A stretch of DNA of 64,000 nt from Mesorhizobium sp. B4-1-4 (GTDB lineage: Bacteria; Pseudomonadota; Alphaproteobacteria; Rhizobiales; Rhizobiaceae). Position 1 is the stretch's first letter. Each line of letters begins with the position of its first letter. Positions 1 through 8,592 of this stretch are shown one piece after another. The notes beneath the pieces were generated by a model. It worked only from the letters and a program-made list of their open reading frames with translations. It was not told where the DNA came from and made no database searches. The stretch covers positions 3,906,001 through 3,970,000 of the forward strand of contig NZ_CP083950.1 of assembly GCF_006439395.2 (NCBI RefSeq), read 5' to 3'. The position numbers and the translations under genes were made by a program.

Positions 1-485
1 AGCGGCGGGTCGAAGACGATGGCGCGCGCCAGCGCCACGCGCTGCTGCTGGCCGCCCGACAGTTCGCTGGGGTAGCGATGCGCGAAATCGCCCATCTTGA
101 CCATGTCGAGCGCCCTTGCCACGCGCGCCTTGCGCTGTGCCTGGTCGATGCCGCGCAGCGTCAACGGATAGGCGACGTTACGGCCGACGCTCATATGCGG
201 GAACAGCGCATAATGCTGGAAGACGACGCCGATATTGCGCTTGTGCGCCGGCACGCCGACCACGCTTTTTCCTCCGACCATCAGCTTGCCGCTAGTCACA
301 TCGGTGAAGCCGGCGACCACATTGAGCGTCGTGGTCTTGCCCGAACCGCTCGGGCCGAGCAGCGTCATGAACTCGCCGGGCTCGATTCGAAGCGAAATGC
401 CGTCCAGCGCCTTGAAGCCGCCATAGGCCTTGCTGATCGACTCCAGATCGATCGCCGCACCCTTGCTCTCCTGTTTCCGCTTCAT
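1..485 (-). CDS. ABC transporter ATP-binding protein, polyamine type (PotA-like), partial
   Basis: ATPase subunit of a spermidine/putrescine-type importer; it would act at the inner face of the cytoplasmic membrane and power the two permeases encoded upstream. The frame starts MKRKQESKGAAIDLESI and runs off the left edge, so only about 161 residues are present. Visible are Walker A (GPSGSGKT, about residues 44-51), a Q-loop (VFQHYALF) and the ABC signature (LSGGQQQR) leading into Walker B. The C-terminal part, including any TOBE domain, lies outside the window. Its ATG overlaps the stop of the upstream permease as ATGA, which indicates translational coupling and a single operon. The ATPase family is certain. 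The substrate is inferred only from PotABCD-like neighbours. Confidence 0.93.
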   Translation of the reverse strand, partial: MKRKQESKGAAIDLESISKAYGGFKALDGISLRIEPGEFMTLLGPSGSGKTTTLNVVAGFTDVTSGKLMVGGKSVVGVPAHKRNIGVVFQHYALFPHMSVGRNVAYPLTLRGIDQAQRKARVARALDMVKMGDFAHRYPSELSGGQQQRVALARAIVFDPP

Positions 486-1279
486 TGGCGTCCCTTCGGC
501 TCAAGGCCAAGAAGGAGCATGCCGCCACCGATCAGGATCGTGGTGGCGCACAGCAGGATGGTGCCGACGGCCGCGACCGTCGGGTCGGCGTCGCGGGTGA
601 TGGAGGAGAATATCTGCACGGGCAAGGTCTTGAGATAGGGGTTGGTGATGAACAGCGATACGACGATCTCGTCGAAGGACGTGGCGAAGGCGAAGAGCAG
701 GCCGGACAGCATGCCGGGCAGGATCAGCGGCATCGTCACGGTGCGGAACGTGGCGAGCGCACCGGCGCCAAGGCTTGCGGCGGCCGTTTCCAGGCGCCTG
801 TCGAACACTTCGAGACTGGCCGAGACCGCGATCAGCACGAAGGGAAGCGCAAGGATGGTATGGGCGAGCACGAACCCCACCAGCGTCCCGACCAGCTGGG
901 CATCGAGATAGACGGCATAGATGCCGATGGCCAGGACGACGCCCGGCACCACCATCGGGGTCAGCATCAGCATCCGCAGGAGATTGGCGGGCCGCGCCTT
1001 CATGCGATCCAGGCCGAAGGCGGCAAGCGTGCCGAGCACCGTAGCCAGCACCGCCACGATCGAGGCAACCTTCAGCGAATTCAGGAAGCTGGAGGACCAG
1101 TCCGGATTGGTGAGGAAATTCTGGTACCACTGCCAGGAGAAACCCTGCGGCGGGAAAGCAAGCGACTTGTTCCCGTTGAACGACATCGGCACGACGACCA
1201 GCGTCGGCGCCACCAGCCAGATCGCCACCAGCAGGCAGACGAGGCCGAGAATCACACGGGTGAGCGGCTTCATTTCCAT
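482..1279 (-). CDS. ABC transporter permease, PotC-like
   Basis: Inner-membrane permease (265 residues) of the polyamine-type importer. It begins MEMKPLTRVILGLVCLL and has about six hydrophobic segments. The cytoplasmic EAA-type loop (ETAAASLGAGALATFRTV, then LPLILPG-like residues) contacts the ATPase. The start was placed at the ATG whose last base is the first base of the upstream permease stop (ATGA, 1277-1281). The open frame extends 37 codons further, but that part reads antisense to the upstream gene's conserved C-terminus and is not credible. It couples to the ATPase gene by a second ATGA overlap at its own end. PotC-like rather than PotB-like by gene order and by the short first periplasmic loop. 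Substrate not proven. Confidence 0.92.
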   Translation of the reverse strand: MEMKPLTRVILGLVCLLVAIWLVAPTLVVVPMSFNGNKSLAFPPQGFSWQWYQNFLTNPDWSSSFLNSLKVASIVAVLATVLGTLAAFGLDRMKARPANLLRMLMLTPMVVPGVVLAIGIYAVYLDAQLVGTLVGFVLAHTILALPFVLIAVSASLEVFDRRLETAAASLGAGALATFRTVTMPLILPGMLSGLLFAFATSFDEIVVSLFITNPYLKTLPVQIFSSITRDADPTVAAVGTILLCATTILIGGGMLLLGLEPKGRQ

Positions 1280-2148
1280 CAGCGTCGCTCCGCTTCCCGA
1301 TAGCGCGAGCGCATCACCGGTGCCGCCAGCGCCAGAAGCACGAAGGTGGTGACCAGAAGCACCACGCCCATGGCGCCGCCCCGGCCCCATTGCAGCAGGC
1401 TGAGCACCTGGGTCTGGACCAGCGTCGACAGCATGGTCGAGCGCGGCCCGCCGAGCAGCGCCGGCGTGATATAGAAGCCCAGCGCCAGTATGAAGACGAT
1501 GATCGCCCCGGCATAGACGCCCGGCAGCGACAGCGGCAGATAGACGGTGAAGAAGGCGCGGGAAGGTCGCGCGCCAAGACTCTGCGCCGCCCGCATCAGC
1601 CTGAGGTCGATGCCTTTCATCACCGAATAGAGCGGCAGGATCATGAAGGGCAAAAGCACCTGCGCCATGCCGATCACGACGCCGGTCTGCGTGCGGATCA
1701 GTCGGATGCCGTCAAAACCGGCCGACCTCAGCAACGAATTGATGACGCCCGAATCCTGCAGCAGGATCACCCAGGAGAGCGTGCGCACCACGCCGCTCAC
1801 CCAGAACGGGATCAGCACGCACAGCACCAAGATCAGCCGCACGCGCGGCCCGACGGCGGTCATCAGATAGGCATAGGGATAAGCACAGGCCACACAGACC
1901 ACCGTGACCCAGGCCGAGATGACAAAGGTGCGCTGCAGCACCGTCAGATTGACGGGCGCGCCGAAGAACCAGATGTAGTTCTGCACACCCCATTGCGGCT
2001 CCGACAGGCTGCGCAGCACGATGGTGAGCAGCGGGTAGCCGATCACGGCCACCAGCAGGAGCAGTGCCGGCAGCGTGAGCGCGTACGGCCTCCATGCCCA
2101 ACCCGCCCGGTTCGCGGCGGAAGGCGTCGTCGGTTCGAGCGCGCTCAC
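1279..2148 (-). CDS. ABC transporter permease, PotB-like
   Basis: First permease (289 residues) of the importer. It opens with a polar N-terminus (MSALEPTTPSAANRAGW), then a membrane segment rich in Ala/Leu (YALTLPALLLLVAVIGYP), and carries the EAA loop (RAAQSLGARPSRAFFTVYLP) near residue 190. The start codon is GTG at 2148, with a GAGG ribosome-binding site about nine bases upstream. It begins 22 bases after the binding-protein gene and overlaps the next permease by ATGA. All this fits a canonical binding protein-permease-permease-ATPase transcription order. Family assignment is firm; the transported compound (putrescine, spermidine or a related cation) is inferred. Confidence 0.92.
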   Translation of the reverse strand: MSALEPTTPSAANRAGWAWRPYALTLPALLLLVAVIGYPLLTIVLRSLSEPQWGVQNYIWFFGAPVNLTVLQRTFVISAWVTVVCVACAYPYAYLMTAVGPRVRLILVLCVLIPFWVSGVVRTLSWVILLQDSGVINSLLRSAGFDGIRLIRTQTGVVIGMAQVLLPFMILPLYSVMKGIDLRLMRAAQSLGARPSRAFFTVYLPLSLPGVYAGAIIVFILALGFYITPALLGGPRSTMLSTLVQTQVLSLLQWGRGGAMGVVLLVTTFVLLALAAPVMRSRYREAERR

Positions 2149-2170
2149 GGGATTGGCCTCACTCAGCCGG

Positions 2171-3247
2171 TCAGTTGCCGGCCATCAGCGCGGACCACTT
2201 CTCCTGCGCCATCGCGAAGTTCGGGACCCAGAACTTGAAGTTCTGCTTGTAGCCCTGCTTCTGGCGCTCGGGCGTGTTGGTCAGGAAGGCGGCGACGGAA
2301 GCGTCGACCTTGGGCTGCGCGTCGCTGTTGATCGGCGTATAGGACGTCTGCTCGGTCAGGACCTCCTGGGCATGCTTGCCGAGATAGGCATTGAGCAGCG
2401 CGTAGGATGCGTCCGTATCCTTGACGCCGACCGGGATCGTCATCTGGTCCATCACCACCAGCCAGTCCTGCCAGGCCGGCGCATATTTGGCGCCGTTCTT
2501 GACGGCGGTCATGGCGCGGCCGGTCCACATCATCAGCATGTCGGCCTCGCCGGACTCCGCCAGCTGCTGCGATTCAGCCCCCGTCTTCCAGAAAATGGTA
2601 TCGGGGCCGAGCTTGCGGACCACGTCGATGGCCTTGTCGATATCGGCCACGGTCATGGCCTTCGGGTCGCCGCCGGCAACCTTGAACGCCTGTTCCAGCA
2701 AGCCGCCGGTCGGGCTGCCGGAGCCGTCGATCCCGCGCACGCCGGGGAATTTCTGGGTATCGAAGAAGTCGGCCCAGCTCTTGGGCGGGTTATCCTTGTA
2801 CTTTTCCTTGTTGTACATCAGCACGACGCCGTAGTTCATCGCCGGCACCGAGCATTCGCCGACCTGGCCTGCCGGAATCTTCGAGACGTCGAGCTTCGTC
2901 AGATCCAGCTTCTGGAACAGCTTGCCGCAATAGACGTAAGGCGGCAGGTCGTCGGTGTCGACGACATCCCAGGTGACATTGCCGGACTCGACCTGCGCCT
3001 GCAGCTTGGCGATCTCTGTCGGCCCGTCATTGAGCAGCTTGACCCCGGACTTGTCGACGAACTCCTTCAGCGCCGCCGCCTGGCCGTCCTGGTAGATGCC
3101 GCCGTAGGAGACGAAGGTCAGGGTCTTGCCCTTGAGCGACCCCTCCTTCACCTCGCCTGCCACCGGCTTGTCCTGCGCAAAGGCCGCGCCTGTCAGGATA
3201 CCGAGCGCCAGAGCGGCGCCAAGCCTTGCATATCTCGATTTCAACAT
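2171..3247 (-). CDS. Extracellular solute-binding protein, PotD/PotF-like
   Basis: Periplasmic binding protein (358 residues) that would deliver substrate to the PotBC-like permeases. It has a clear signal peptide (MLKSRYARLGAALALGILTG, cleavage near AAFAQ) and the family's opening strand (LKGKTLTFVSYGGIYQD). Internal features typical of the PotD family include a tract ending WDVVDTDDLPPYVYCGKL and a WTGRAMTAVKNGA segment. The start at 3247 is preferred over the ATG at 3268 because GGGAGAG lies eight bases before it and the longer start has no ribosome-binding site. It is the first transporter gene, 39 bases after the regulator gene. Substrate cannot be read from sequence alone. Confidence 0.93.
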   Translation of the reverse strand: MLKSRYARLGAALALGILTGAAFAQDKPVAGEVKEGSLKGKTLTFVSYGGIYQDGQAAALKEFVDKSGVKLLNDGPTEIAKLQAQVESGNVTWDVVDTDDLPPYVYCGKLFQKLDLTKLDVSKIPAGQVGECSVPAMNYGVVLMYNKEKYKDNPPKSWADFFDTQKFPGVRGIDGSGSPTGGLLEQAFKVAGGDPKAMTVADIDKAIDVVRKLGPDTIFWKTGAESQQLAESGEADMLMMWTGRAMTAVKNGAKYAPAWQDWLVVMDQMTIPVGVKDTDASYALLNAYLGKHAQEVLTEQTSYTPINSDAQPKVDASVAAFLTNTPERQKQGYKQNFKFWVPNFAMAQEKWSALMAGN

Positions 3248-3286
3248 GACACTAACTCTCCCATTCATGCCCGCGTTTTGATCGGA

Positions 3287-3946
3287 CTACCTGGCCGCGA
3301 GCGGTTTCCAGGCCGTGTATTGATCGAGTTCGGCGCGCGCCGAGGTCGGCGGCGCGATAATCCACATCACTTCGGCTCGGCCACCGCCGATGTTCTCGCT
3401 GCGATGCGGCGTCGATGTCGTGTATTCGATGCTGTCGCCCTCTTCCAGGACATGGCGCGCCTCGCCGAGCGAGACCTCGACGATGCCGCGCAGCACGACG
3501 AGCATCTCATGCGCGTCGCCATGCGTGTATTGGTCGTGCCCGGTCGAGCCGCCTATGTCGAATTCGCCGACATAGACCTCCATGTCGCTCAGCGGCGGGC
3601 GCGAGAGCAGCATCTTGCGGCAGCCGTCGCTGGGCGGCAGGCTCGGCCGCTCGCTGCGCCGAAGCACGCCGTGGTTCCGCGCGGCACTTTCCTCGAACAG
3701 CATCGCGACGCTGACGCCAAGCGCCGAAGCCATCTGGTTGAGCGAAGCGGTGCTGGCGCCGGTCAGGCCGCGTTCGAGCTGGCTGATGAAGCTGGCGCTG
3801 GTCCCGGTCGCCTCCGCGAGGTCGCGCAATGACAGCCTGCGGGCGAGGCGAAGGCCCTTGAGCCGCATGCCCAGCACCTGATGGGCATGGGTCGCGGCTG
3901 ATGCGTCGAGCGTCTTCACTGAAGTCTGGCCGGAAGCCCTGCCCAT
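3287..3946 (-). CDS. XRE family transcriptional regulator with cupin sensor domain
   Basis: DNA-binding regulator (219 residues) with two domains. Residues about 25-85 form an XRE/lambda-repressor helix-turn-helix (LRLARRLSLRDLAEATGTSA then FISQLERGLTGAS). Residues about 130-205 form a cupin barrel (DQYTHGDAHEMLVVLRG, then EEGDSIEYTTSTPHRSEN). E. coli PuuR, which controls putrescine use, has this architecture. The gene leads the transporter operon and ends 39 bases before the binding-protein start, so it probably controls import of the ligand it senses. AGGAG stands six bases before the ATG. A perfect inverted repeat 28 bases upstream (3974-3992) is the obvious operator candidate. Family is certain; the polyamine ligand is inferred. 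Confidence 0.93.
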   Translation of the reverse strand: MGRASGQTSVKTLDASAATHAHQVLGMRLKGLRLARRLSLRDLAEATGTSASFISQLERGLTGASTASLNQMASALGVSVAMLFEESAARNHGVLRRSERPSLPPSDGCRKMLLSRPPLSDMEVYVGEFDIGGSTGHDQYTHGDAHEMLVVLRGIVEVSLGEARHVLEEGDSIEYTTSTPHRSENIGGGRAEVMWIIAPPTSARAELDQYTAWKPLAAR

Positions 3947-3973
3947 GCCGTCTCCTCACCTCACTTAACGAAA

Positions 3974-3992
3974 TGTACAGTACCACTGTACA
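3974..3992. promoter_or_regulatory. Perfect inverted repeat, probable operator of the XRE-cupin regulator
   Basis: TGTACAGT (3974-3981), a three-base spacer ACC, then ACTGTACA (3985-3992). This 8+3+8 perfect dyad lies 28-46 bases upstream of the regulator's start codon in an otherwise plain intergenic stretch. Its size and symmetry suit a dimeric XRE protein. Autoregulation, and control of the whole regulator-transporter operon, is inferred. Confidence 0.7.
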
Positions 3993-4116
3993 GCTGGCAA
4001 GCCGCGCATGAGGCCAGGACCGCGGCACTACTCGGGCCAGGCTTGCAGCCAGGAGGATATTTGCGCCGGAGCAGGATGTGTCTGCCGGACGACACGAGGA
4101 CGGGCAGGAGAATCCC

Positions 4117-5994
4117 CTACCCTTCGCCGGAAAGGTCCCGGCGCGCCTTTTCGAGCTCCTCGGCATAGCGCCGCATCAAATGGCCCTCGGTCAGCAGGCC
4201 GAGCACGATGTGATCGGTGAAGTCCTCGACCACGGCCAGTTCTTCGGCGCCGGCGCGCTGGAACGTCTCGGCGGCGGCCTGCACGTTCATGCTTGGCACC
4301 AGAACGGCATCCTTGTACTGGGCCAGATCGCGCACCGGCACATCGTCATCGGAGGGGTCGCTGTGCAGTTCGGCCACGATCAGCACGCCGACATACTCAT
4401 CACCCGGGTCGACGGCGATAACGCGCTGGGCAGAGCCGAGCGGGATTTCCTTGCGGAAGGCGGCAAGCTTCGTCGAGGCATCGATGGTCTTGATGTCTTC
4501 GCGCATCATCGAGCCGACGGTGAGGCTGCGCATCCAGCCGACGTCGTGGGCGCTGCGGATGGTCTCGCCGCGCAGATGGAAGCGCCATGTCGAGAACGAA
4601 TAGCCGAAGGTTTCGCGCACCAGGATCGCCGCCATGATCGAGGCCGCCAGCACCACGCCGGTGAGCGTCAGGTCGCGGGTCGATTCCAGCGCCAGGAAGG
4701 TCATCGTCAGCGGGCCGCCGACAACACCGACGGCAAGCGAAGTCATGCCGACGACGGCGGCGACGGCAGGGTCGATGCCGGTCGCCGGTGAGACGAGCGC
4801 CATCACGCCGGCGAACGCCTTGCCGAGCAGCGCGCCGAGGAACAGCGAGGCGAAGAACAGGCCGCCACGAAAGCCGGAGCCTAGGGAAATGGCCGACGCT
4901 GCCAGCTTCAGCACGAAGACGCTGGCCACCGCCGCCAGCCCGTAATTCATGGCGAATTCGCGATGCAGCGCGCCATGGCCGCTGGACAGGACCTGCGGCG
5001 TAACCAGGCCCAGCAGGCCGACAATGACACCGCCGATGACGGGCCGCACCGAGGCATCGATCGACAGTTTGGCAAAGCCGCGTTCGATCAGCGTCACCAA
5101 CTGCATGATGGCGATCGAAGCGGCACCGCCGAGCAGGCCGAGCAGCAGGAACGGCACATATTGGCTGGGCGTCAGTGCCGGCAGGCCGGCGAGCTCCAGC
5201 GGGAACGGCACGCCGCCGAACACTTCCGCTGTCAGCGAGGCCGAGATAGCGGCGGTCATGACAGGCGCGACGTTGGCGACCGAATAGATGCCGATGACCA
5301 GTTCGAAGCCATAGAACGCGCCAGTCAGCGGCGCGTCGAAGGCGGCGGCGATGGCCCCGGCCGCGCCGCAGCCGACCAGGATGCGGACATCGTTGCGGCG
5401 CAGCCTGAAGATGCGCGCCAGCCGCGATGCCAGGCCGGAGCCGACCTGTGTATAGCCGGCTTCCAGCCCGACCGAGGCGCCAAAGCCGCTCGAGATCATC
5501 GTCTGGCAGACGATGACGAAAGTATCGGTGAGCGACATGCGCCCGCCATAGAGCGCATTGGCTTCGATCGGATCGACGGGTGTGCGGAACTTGCGCTTTC
5601 TCAGCCAGATCACGCTCAGACCGAGCAGGATACCGCCTATTGCCGGGACCAGCGCCTGCATCGGATTGGCGAGCGAGAACATGCCGGAAAGCCGGCCGCC
5701 AGGTTGAACGCCGAACAGCAAGCCGTGCAGGTCCTGCACGATCTGGCTCATCGCGGTGACCAGAATGCCCGCCATGACGCCGACAACGCCAGCCAGGATG
5801 ACCACGGCGATGCCGCGCGCCTCGAGCAGAGGAATTGACCTCAGGAGCACCGCGCGCATCCGGCGGGCGTAGACTTCGCTGTGGGTTCTGGAAAGCACCG
5901 GGGCGGCTCGCCGAAATGAAAGGCAATGGAAGACCCGCCTGATACGCCGGGCGGCTCGGCAAGACAACCACAATGCCGACATCAAAGGCGCCAT
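4117..5994 (-). CDS. ClC-family chloride channel/transporter with C-terminal CBS domains
   Basis: Integral membrane anion channel or H+/Cl- exchanger (625 residues from this start). The core begins at RSIPLLEARGIAVVILAGVVG and has about ten membrane segments. Family signatures are a filter region reading GFGASVGLEAGYTQ, where the usual GREGP is replaced but the gating Glu is kept, and GSGFRGGLFFASLFLGALLG in the second half. The last 150 residues form two CBS-like repeats (SLTVGSMMREDIKTIDAS; then DAVLVPSMNVQAAAETFQRA), which usually sense nucleotides. The start is uncertain: ATG at 5994 and ATG at 5859 are both possible and neither has a good ribosome-binding site. The longer open frame to 6201 overlaps the neighbouring gene and was rejected. 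Physiological role unknown. Confidence 0.9.
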   Translation of the reverse strand: MAPLMSALWLSCRAARRIRRVFHCLSFRRAAPVLSRTHSEVYARRMRAVLLRSIPLLEARGIAVVILAGVVGVMAGILVTAMSQIVQDLHGLLFGVQPGGRLSGMFSLANPMQALVPAIGGILLGLSVIWLRKRKFRTPVDPIEANALYGGRMSLTDTFVIVCQTMISSGFGASVGLEAGYTQVGSGLASRLARIFRLRRNDVRILVGCGAAGAIAAAFDAPLTGAFYGFELVIGIYSVANVAPVMTAAISASLTAEVFGGVPFPLELAGLPALTPSQYVPFLLLGLLGGAASIAIMQLVTLIERGFAKLSIDASVRPVIGGVIVGLLGLVTPQVLSSGHGALHREFAMNYGLAAVASVFVLKLAASAISLGSGFRGGLFFASLFLGALLGKAFAGVMALVSPATGIDPAVAAVVGMTSLAVGVVGGPLTMTFLALESTRDLTLTGVVLAASIMAAILVRETFGYSFSTWRFHLRGETIRSAHDVGWMRSLTVGSMMREDIKTIDASTKLAAFRKEIPLGSAQRVIAVDPGDEYVGVLIVAELHSDPSDDDVPVRDLAQYKDAVLVPSMNVQAAAETFQRAGAEELAVVEDFTDHIVLGLLTEGHLMRRYAEELEKARRDLSGEG

Positions 5995-6088
5995 TATGGC
6001 CGAGAGACCGGCTGATTTCGGTCTTTCCCGCCCCTTGGTCGTGAAGCCACCGGTTCCGCCGTCAGTCGGTATCCTGATTGTTATTCGA

Positions 6089-6388
6089 TCAGGTCGGCAT
6101 AGGCTCGCCGGCCTCATAGAGCACGAGGTTACGCTCACCAATGCTGAGTGCCGGCCAGCTTGAACGCCACTCGGCGATGTGCGGCGAGCGGAAATGCGCA
6201 TCGAGTGCCGCCTTGTCGCGCCATACCTCGGTGACCCGGATCAGCCCCGCGTCAAGCACATCCCGCGCATAGGAATATTCAAGGCAGCCGTCCTCGCCAC
6301 GGCTGCCCGAGATCATGCGCTCCATCGCGGGCCTTGCCTCCTCGAACATATTGGGAGGCAAACGGATCGTACCGATGATCAGGAGCAT
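6089..6388 (-). CDS. Antibiotic biosynthesis monooxygenase (ABM) domain protein
   Basis: Small single-domain protein (99 residues) of the dimeric alpha/beta ABM fold, which includes quinol monooxygenases and heme-degrading enzymes. It reads MLLIIGTIRLPPNMFEEARP, then a segment with SGSRGEDGCLEYSYARDV, a strand IRVTEVWRDKAALDAHFRS and HIAEWRSSWPALSIG. This is the usual order of the family. The start at 6388 has AAGAAGGAAG just upstream; the track's longer form adds 29 residues without a ribosome-binding site. It is transcribed away from flhA and toward the ClC gene, with a gap of under 100 bases from the nearer ClC start. Substrate unknown; many such proteins act in general reactive-compound turnover. 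Confidence 0.85.
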   Translation of the reverse strand: MLLIIGTIRLPPNMFEEARPAMERMISGSRGEDGCLEYSYARDVLDAGLIRVTEVWRDKAALDAHFRSPHIAEWRSSWPALSIGERNLVLYEAGEPMPT

Positions 6389-6504
6389 GGGTCTTCCTTC
6401 TTGCGTTGCATCCGGTTCGGCCACTTTCCCACCCTCGCGCAAGCTTGGCCAGCTACCCTCGCCGGGCTGTCGCATGCTTGGCAGCCCATGGTTCGAGGAC
6501 GAGA

Positions 6505-8592
6505 ATGGCGATCAGCGAAAGCATCCAGCCCGGCGCGGTGGCCAAGAACGGCCGCGACATCTTCTTCGCGCTCGGCATCGTCGTCATCCTGGCGGTTCTG
6601 TTCCTGCCGATCCCCGCCTTCCTCATCGACATCGGCCTCGCCTTCTCGATCGCGCTTTCGGTGCTGATCCTGATGGTGGCGCTGTGGATCCAGCGGCCCC
6701 TCGATTTCTCGTCGTTCCCGACCGTGCTGCTCATCGCCACCATGCTGCGGCTATCGCTCAACATCGCCACCACGCGTATGATCCTGTCGCATGGCAATGA
6801 GGGCACGCACGCCGCCGGCTATGTCATCGCCGGCTTCTCAAAGCTGGTCATGGCCAGCGACTTCGTCATCGGCATGATCGTCTTCATGATCCTGATCGTG
6901 GTGAACTTCATCGTCATTACCAAGGGCGCCACCCGTATCGCCGAAGTCGGCGCCCGCTTCACCCTCGATGCCATCCCCGGCAAGCAGATGTCGATCGACG
7001 CCGATCTCTCCGCCGGCATGATCGACGAAAAGACGGCGCAGCTGCGCCGCCGCGAGCTGGAGGAGGAATCGTCTTTCTTCGGCTCGATGGACGGCGCCTC
7101 GAAATTCGTCCGCGGCGACGCCATCGCCGGCCTCATCATCACCGCCATCAACATCGTCGGCGGCATCGCCATCGGCTATATCAGGCACGGCATGGGCATG
7201 GGCGAGGCCGCCGACGTGTTCATCAAGCTGTCGGTCGGCGACGGTCTGGTCACCCAGATCCCGGCGCTGATCGTGTCGCTCGCCGCCGGTCTGCTCGTTT
7301 CAAAGGGCGGCACCCGCGGATCCACCAACCAGGCCGTGTTCGGCCAGCTCGGCGCCCATCCGCGCGCCCTCTATGTGGCGGCGGCGCTGCTGGTGCTGCT
7401 CGGCCTTATGCCTGGCCTGCCACTGTTTCCCTTCTTCGCGCTCGCCGCCGGCATGGCCGGCCTCGGCTACGTCATCCCGATGCGCCACGACCGCGCCGTC
7501 GCCGAAGCCGAGGCGCTGAAGAGCCAGGAGAAGGCGACCAAGGCCGAGGAAGAGAAGAACTCGGTCAAGGCCTCGCTCGCCACCGCCGAGATCGAGCTGC
7601 TGATCGGCAAGCAGCTTTCGACCCGGCTGCTGGTCTCGCATCAGGAACTGGTCTTCCGCATGGCCAAGATGCGCAAGAAATTCGCCCAGCAATACGGCTT
7701 CGTCGTGCCAGAGGTGCGCGTTGCCGACGATTTCGCTATCCCGCCGAAGAGCTACCAGATCAAGGTGCACGGCACGGTGGTCGCAGAATATTCGATGCGC
7801 GTCGGTGAGATCATGGTGCTGCTCGGCAACCGCGACTTGCCCGAAATACCGGGCGAAGAGATCCGCGAGCCCGCCTTCGGCATGCGCGCCTATTCCGTCA
7901 TGGAAACCTTCGCCGAGGATTTGAAGCGCGAGAACTTCACTTTCGCCGACAACATGTCGGTGCTGCTCACCCATCTCTCGGAAGTCATCCGCAACAACCT
8001 GCCGCAGCTTCTATCCTACAAGGACATGAAGGCGCTGCTCGAACGCCAGGACCAGGAATACCGCAAGCTCGCCGACGAGATCTGCACCACGCACATCTCC
8101 TACCCGGGCCTGCAGGCCGTGCTGAAGCTGCTTCTGGCCGAGCGCGTCTCGATCCGCAACCTGCACCTGATCATCGAGGCGATCGCCGAGATCGCGCCGC
8201 ATGTGCGCCGCACCGAGCAGATCGTCGAGCATGTCCGCATCCGCATGGCCCAGCAGATCTGCGGCGACCTGTCCGAGGGCGGCGTGCTCAAGGTGCTGCG
8301 CCTCGGCAACCGCTGGGACCTTGCTTTCCACCAGAGCCTCAAGCGCGACGCCAAGGGCGAGGTGCGCGAATTCGACATCGATCCGCGCCAGCTGGAAGAA
8401 TTCGGCCAGGACGCCACCAAGGCGATCAAGAAGCACCTGGAAGCCGGCGAACGTTTCGTCCTCGTCACCGCGCCGGACGCCCGCCCCTATGTGCGCATGA
8501 TCATCGAGCGCCTGTTCACAACGCTGCCGGTGCTCTCCCATGTCGAAATCGCCAAGGGCGTCGAGATCAGGGTGCTCGGAACCATATCGTGA
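6505..8592 (+). CDS. flhA: Flagellar biosynthesis protein FlhA
   Basis: Core membrane protein of the flagellar type III export gate (695 residues). Its C-terminal cytoplasmic ring docks chaperone-substrate complexes. The first 310 residues hold about eight membrane segments (FFALGIVVILAVLFLPIPAF onward). The family-conserved FHIPEP-type loop includes GARFTLDAIPGKQMSIDADL near residue 150. The soluble C-terminal half contains YSVMETFAEDLKRE and a conserved YPGLQAVLKLLLAERVSIRN stretch. The ATG at 6505 is chosen because GAGGAC precedes it by about six bases and it gives the family's usual length; the frame is open 33 codons further upstream. fliR follows with a GTGA overlap, so the two are translationally coupled. 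Assignment is certain. Confidence 0.98.
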   Translation: MAISESIQPGAVAKNGRDIFFALGIVVILAVLFLPIPAFLIDIGLAFSIALSVLILMVALWIQRPLDFSSFPTVLLIATMLRLSLNIATTRMILSHGNEGTHAAGYVIAGFSKLVMASDFVIGMIVFMILIVVNFIVITKGATRIAEVGARFTLDAIPGKQMSIDADLSAGMIDEKTAQLRRRELEEESSFFGSMDGASKFVRGDAIAGLIITAINIVGGIAIGYIRHGMGMGEAADVFIKLSVGDGLVTQIPALIVSLAAGLLVSKGGTRGSTNQAVFGQLGAHPRALYVAAALLVLLGLMPGLPLFPFFALAAGMAGLGYVIPMRHDRAVAEAEALKSQEKATKAEEEKNSVKASLATAEIELLIGKQLSTRLLVSHQELVFRMAKMRKKFAQQYGFVVPEVRVADDFAIPPKSYQIKVHGTVVAEYSMRVGEIMVLLGNRDLPEIPGEEIREPAFGMRAYSVMETFAEDLKRENFTFADNMSVLLTHLSEVIRNNLPQLLSYKDMKALLERQDQEYRKLADEICTTHISYPGLQAVLKLLLAERVSIRNLHLIIEAIAEIAPHVRRTEQIVEHVRIRMAQQICGDLSEGGVLKVLRLGNRWDLAFHQSLKRDAKGEVREFDIDPRQLEEFGQDATKAIKKHLEAGERFVLVTAPDARPYVRMIIERLFTTLPVLSHVEIAKGVEIRVLGTIS

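Noticed and set aside
2075..3832. A 585-codon open frame on the plus strand over the importer operon.
   Set aside because: It is antisense to the binding protein and regulator genes and is a GC-rich shadow without family features.
6201..6201. Longer start of the ClC gene at 6201.
   Set aside because: It would overlap the neighbouring ABM gene by more than 100 bases, and the extra residues are unlike the family.
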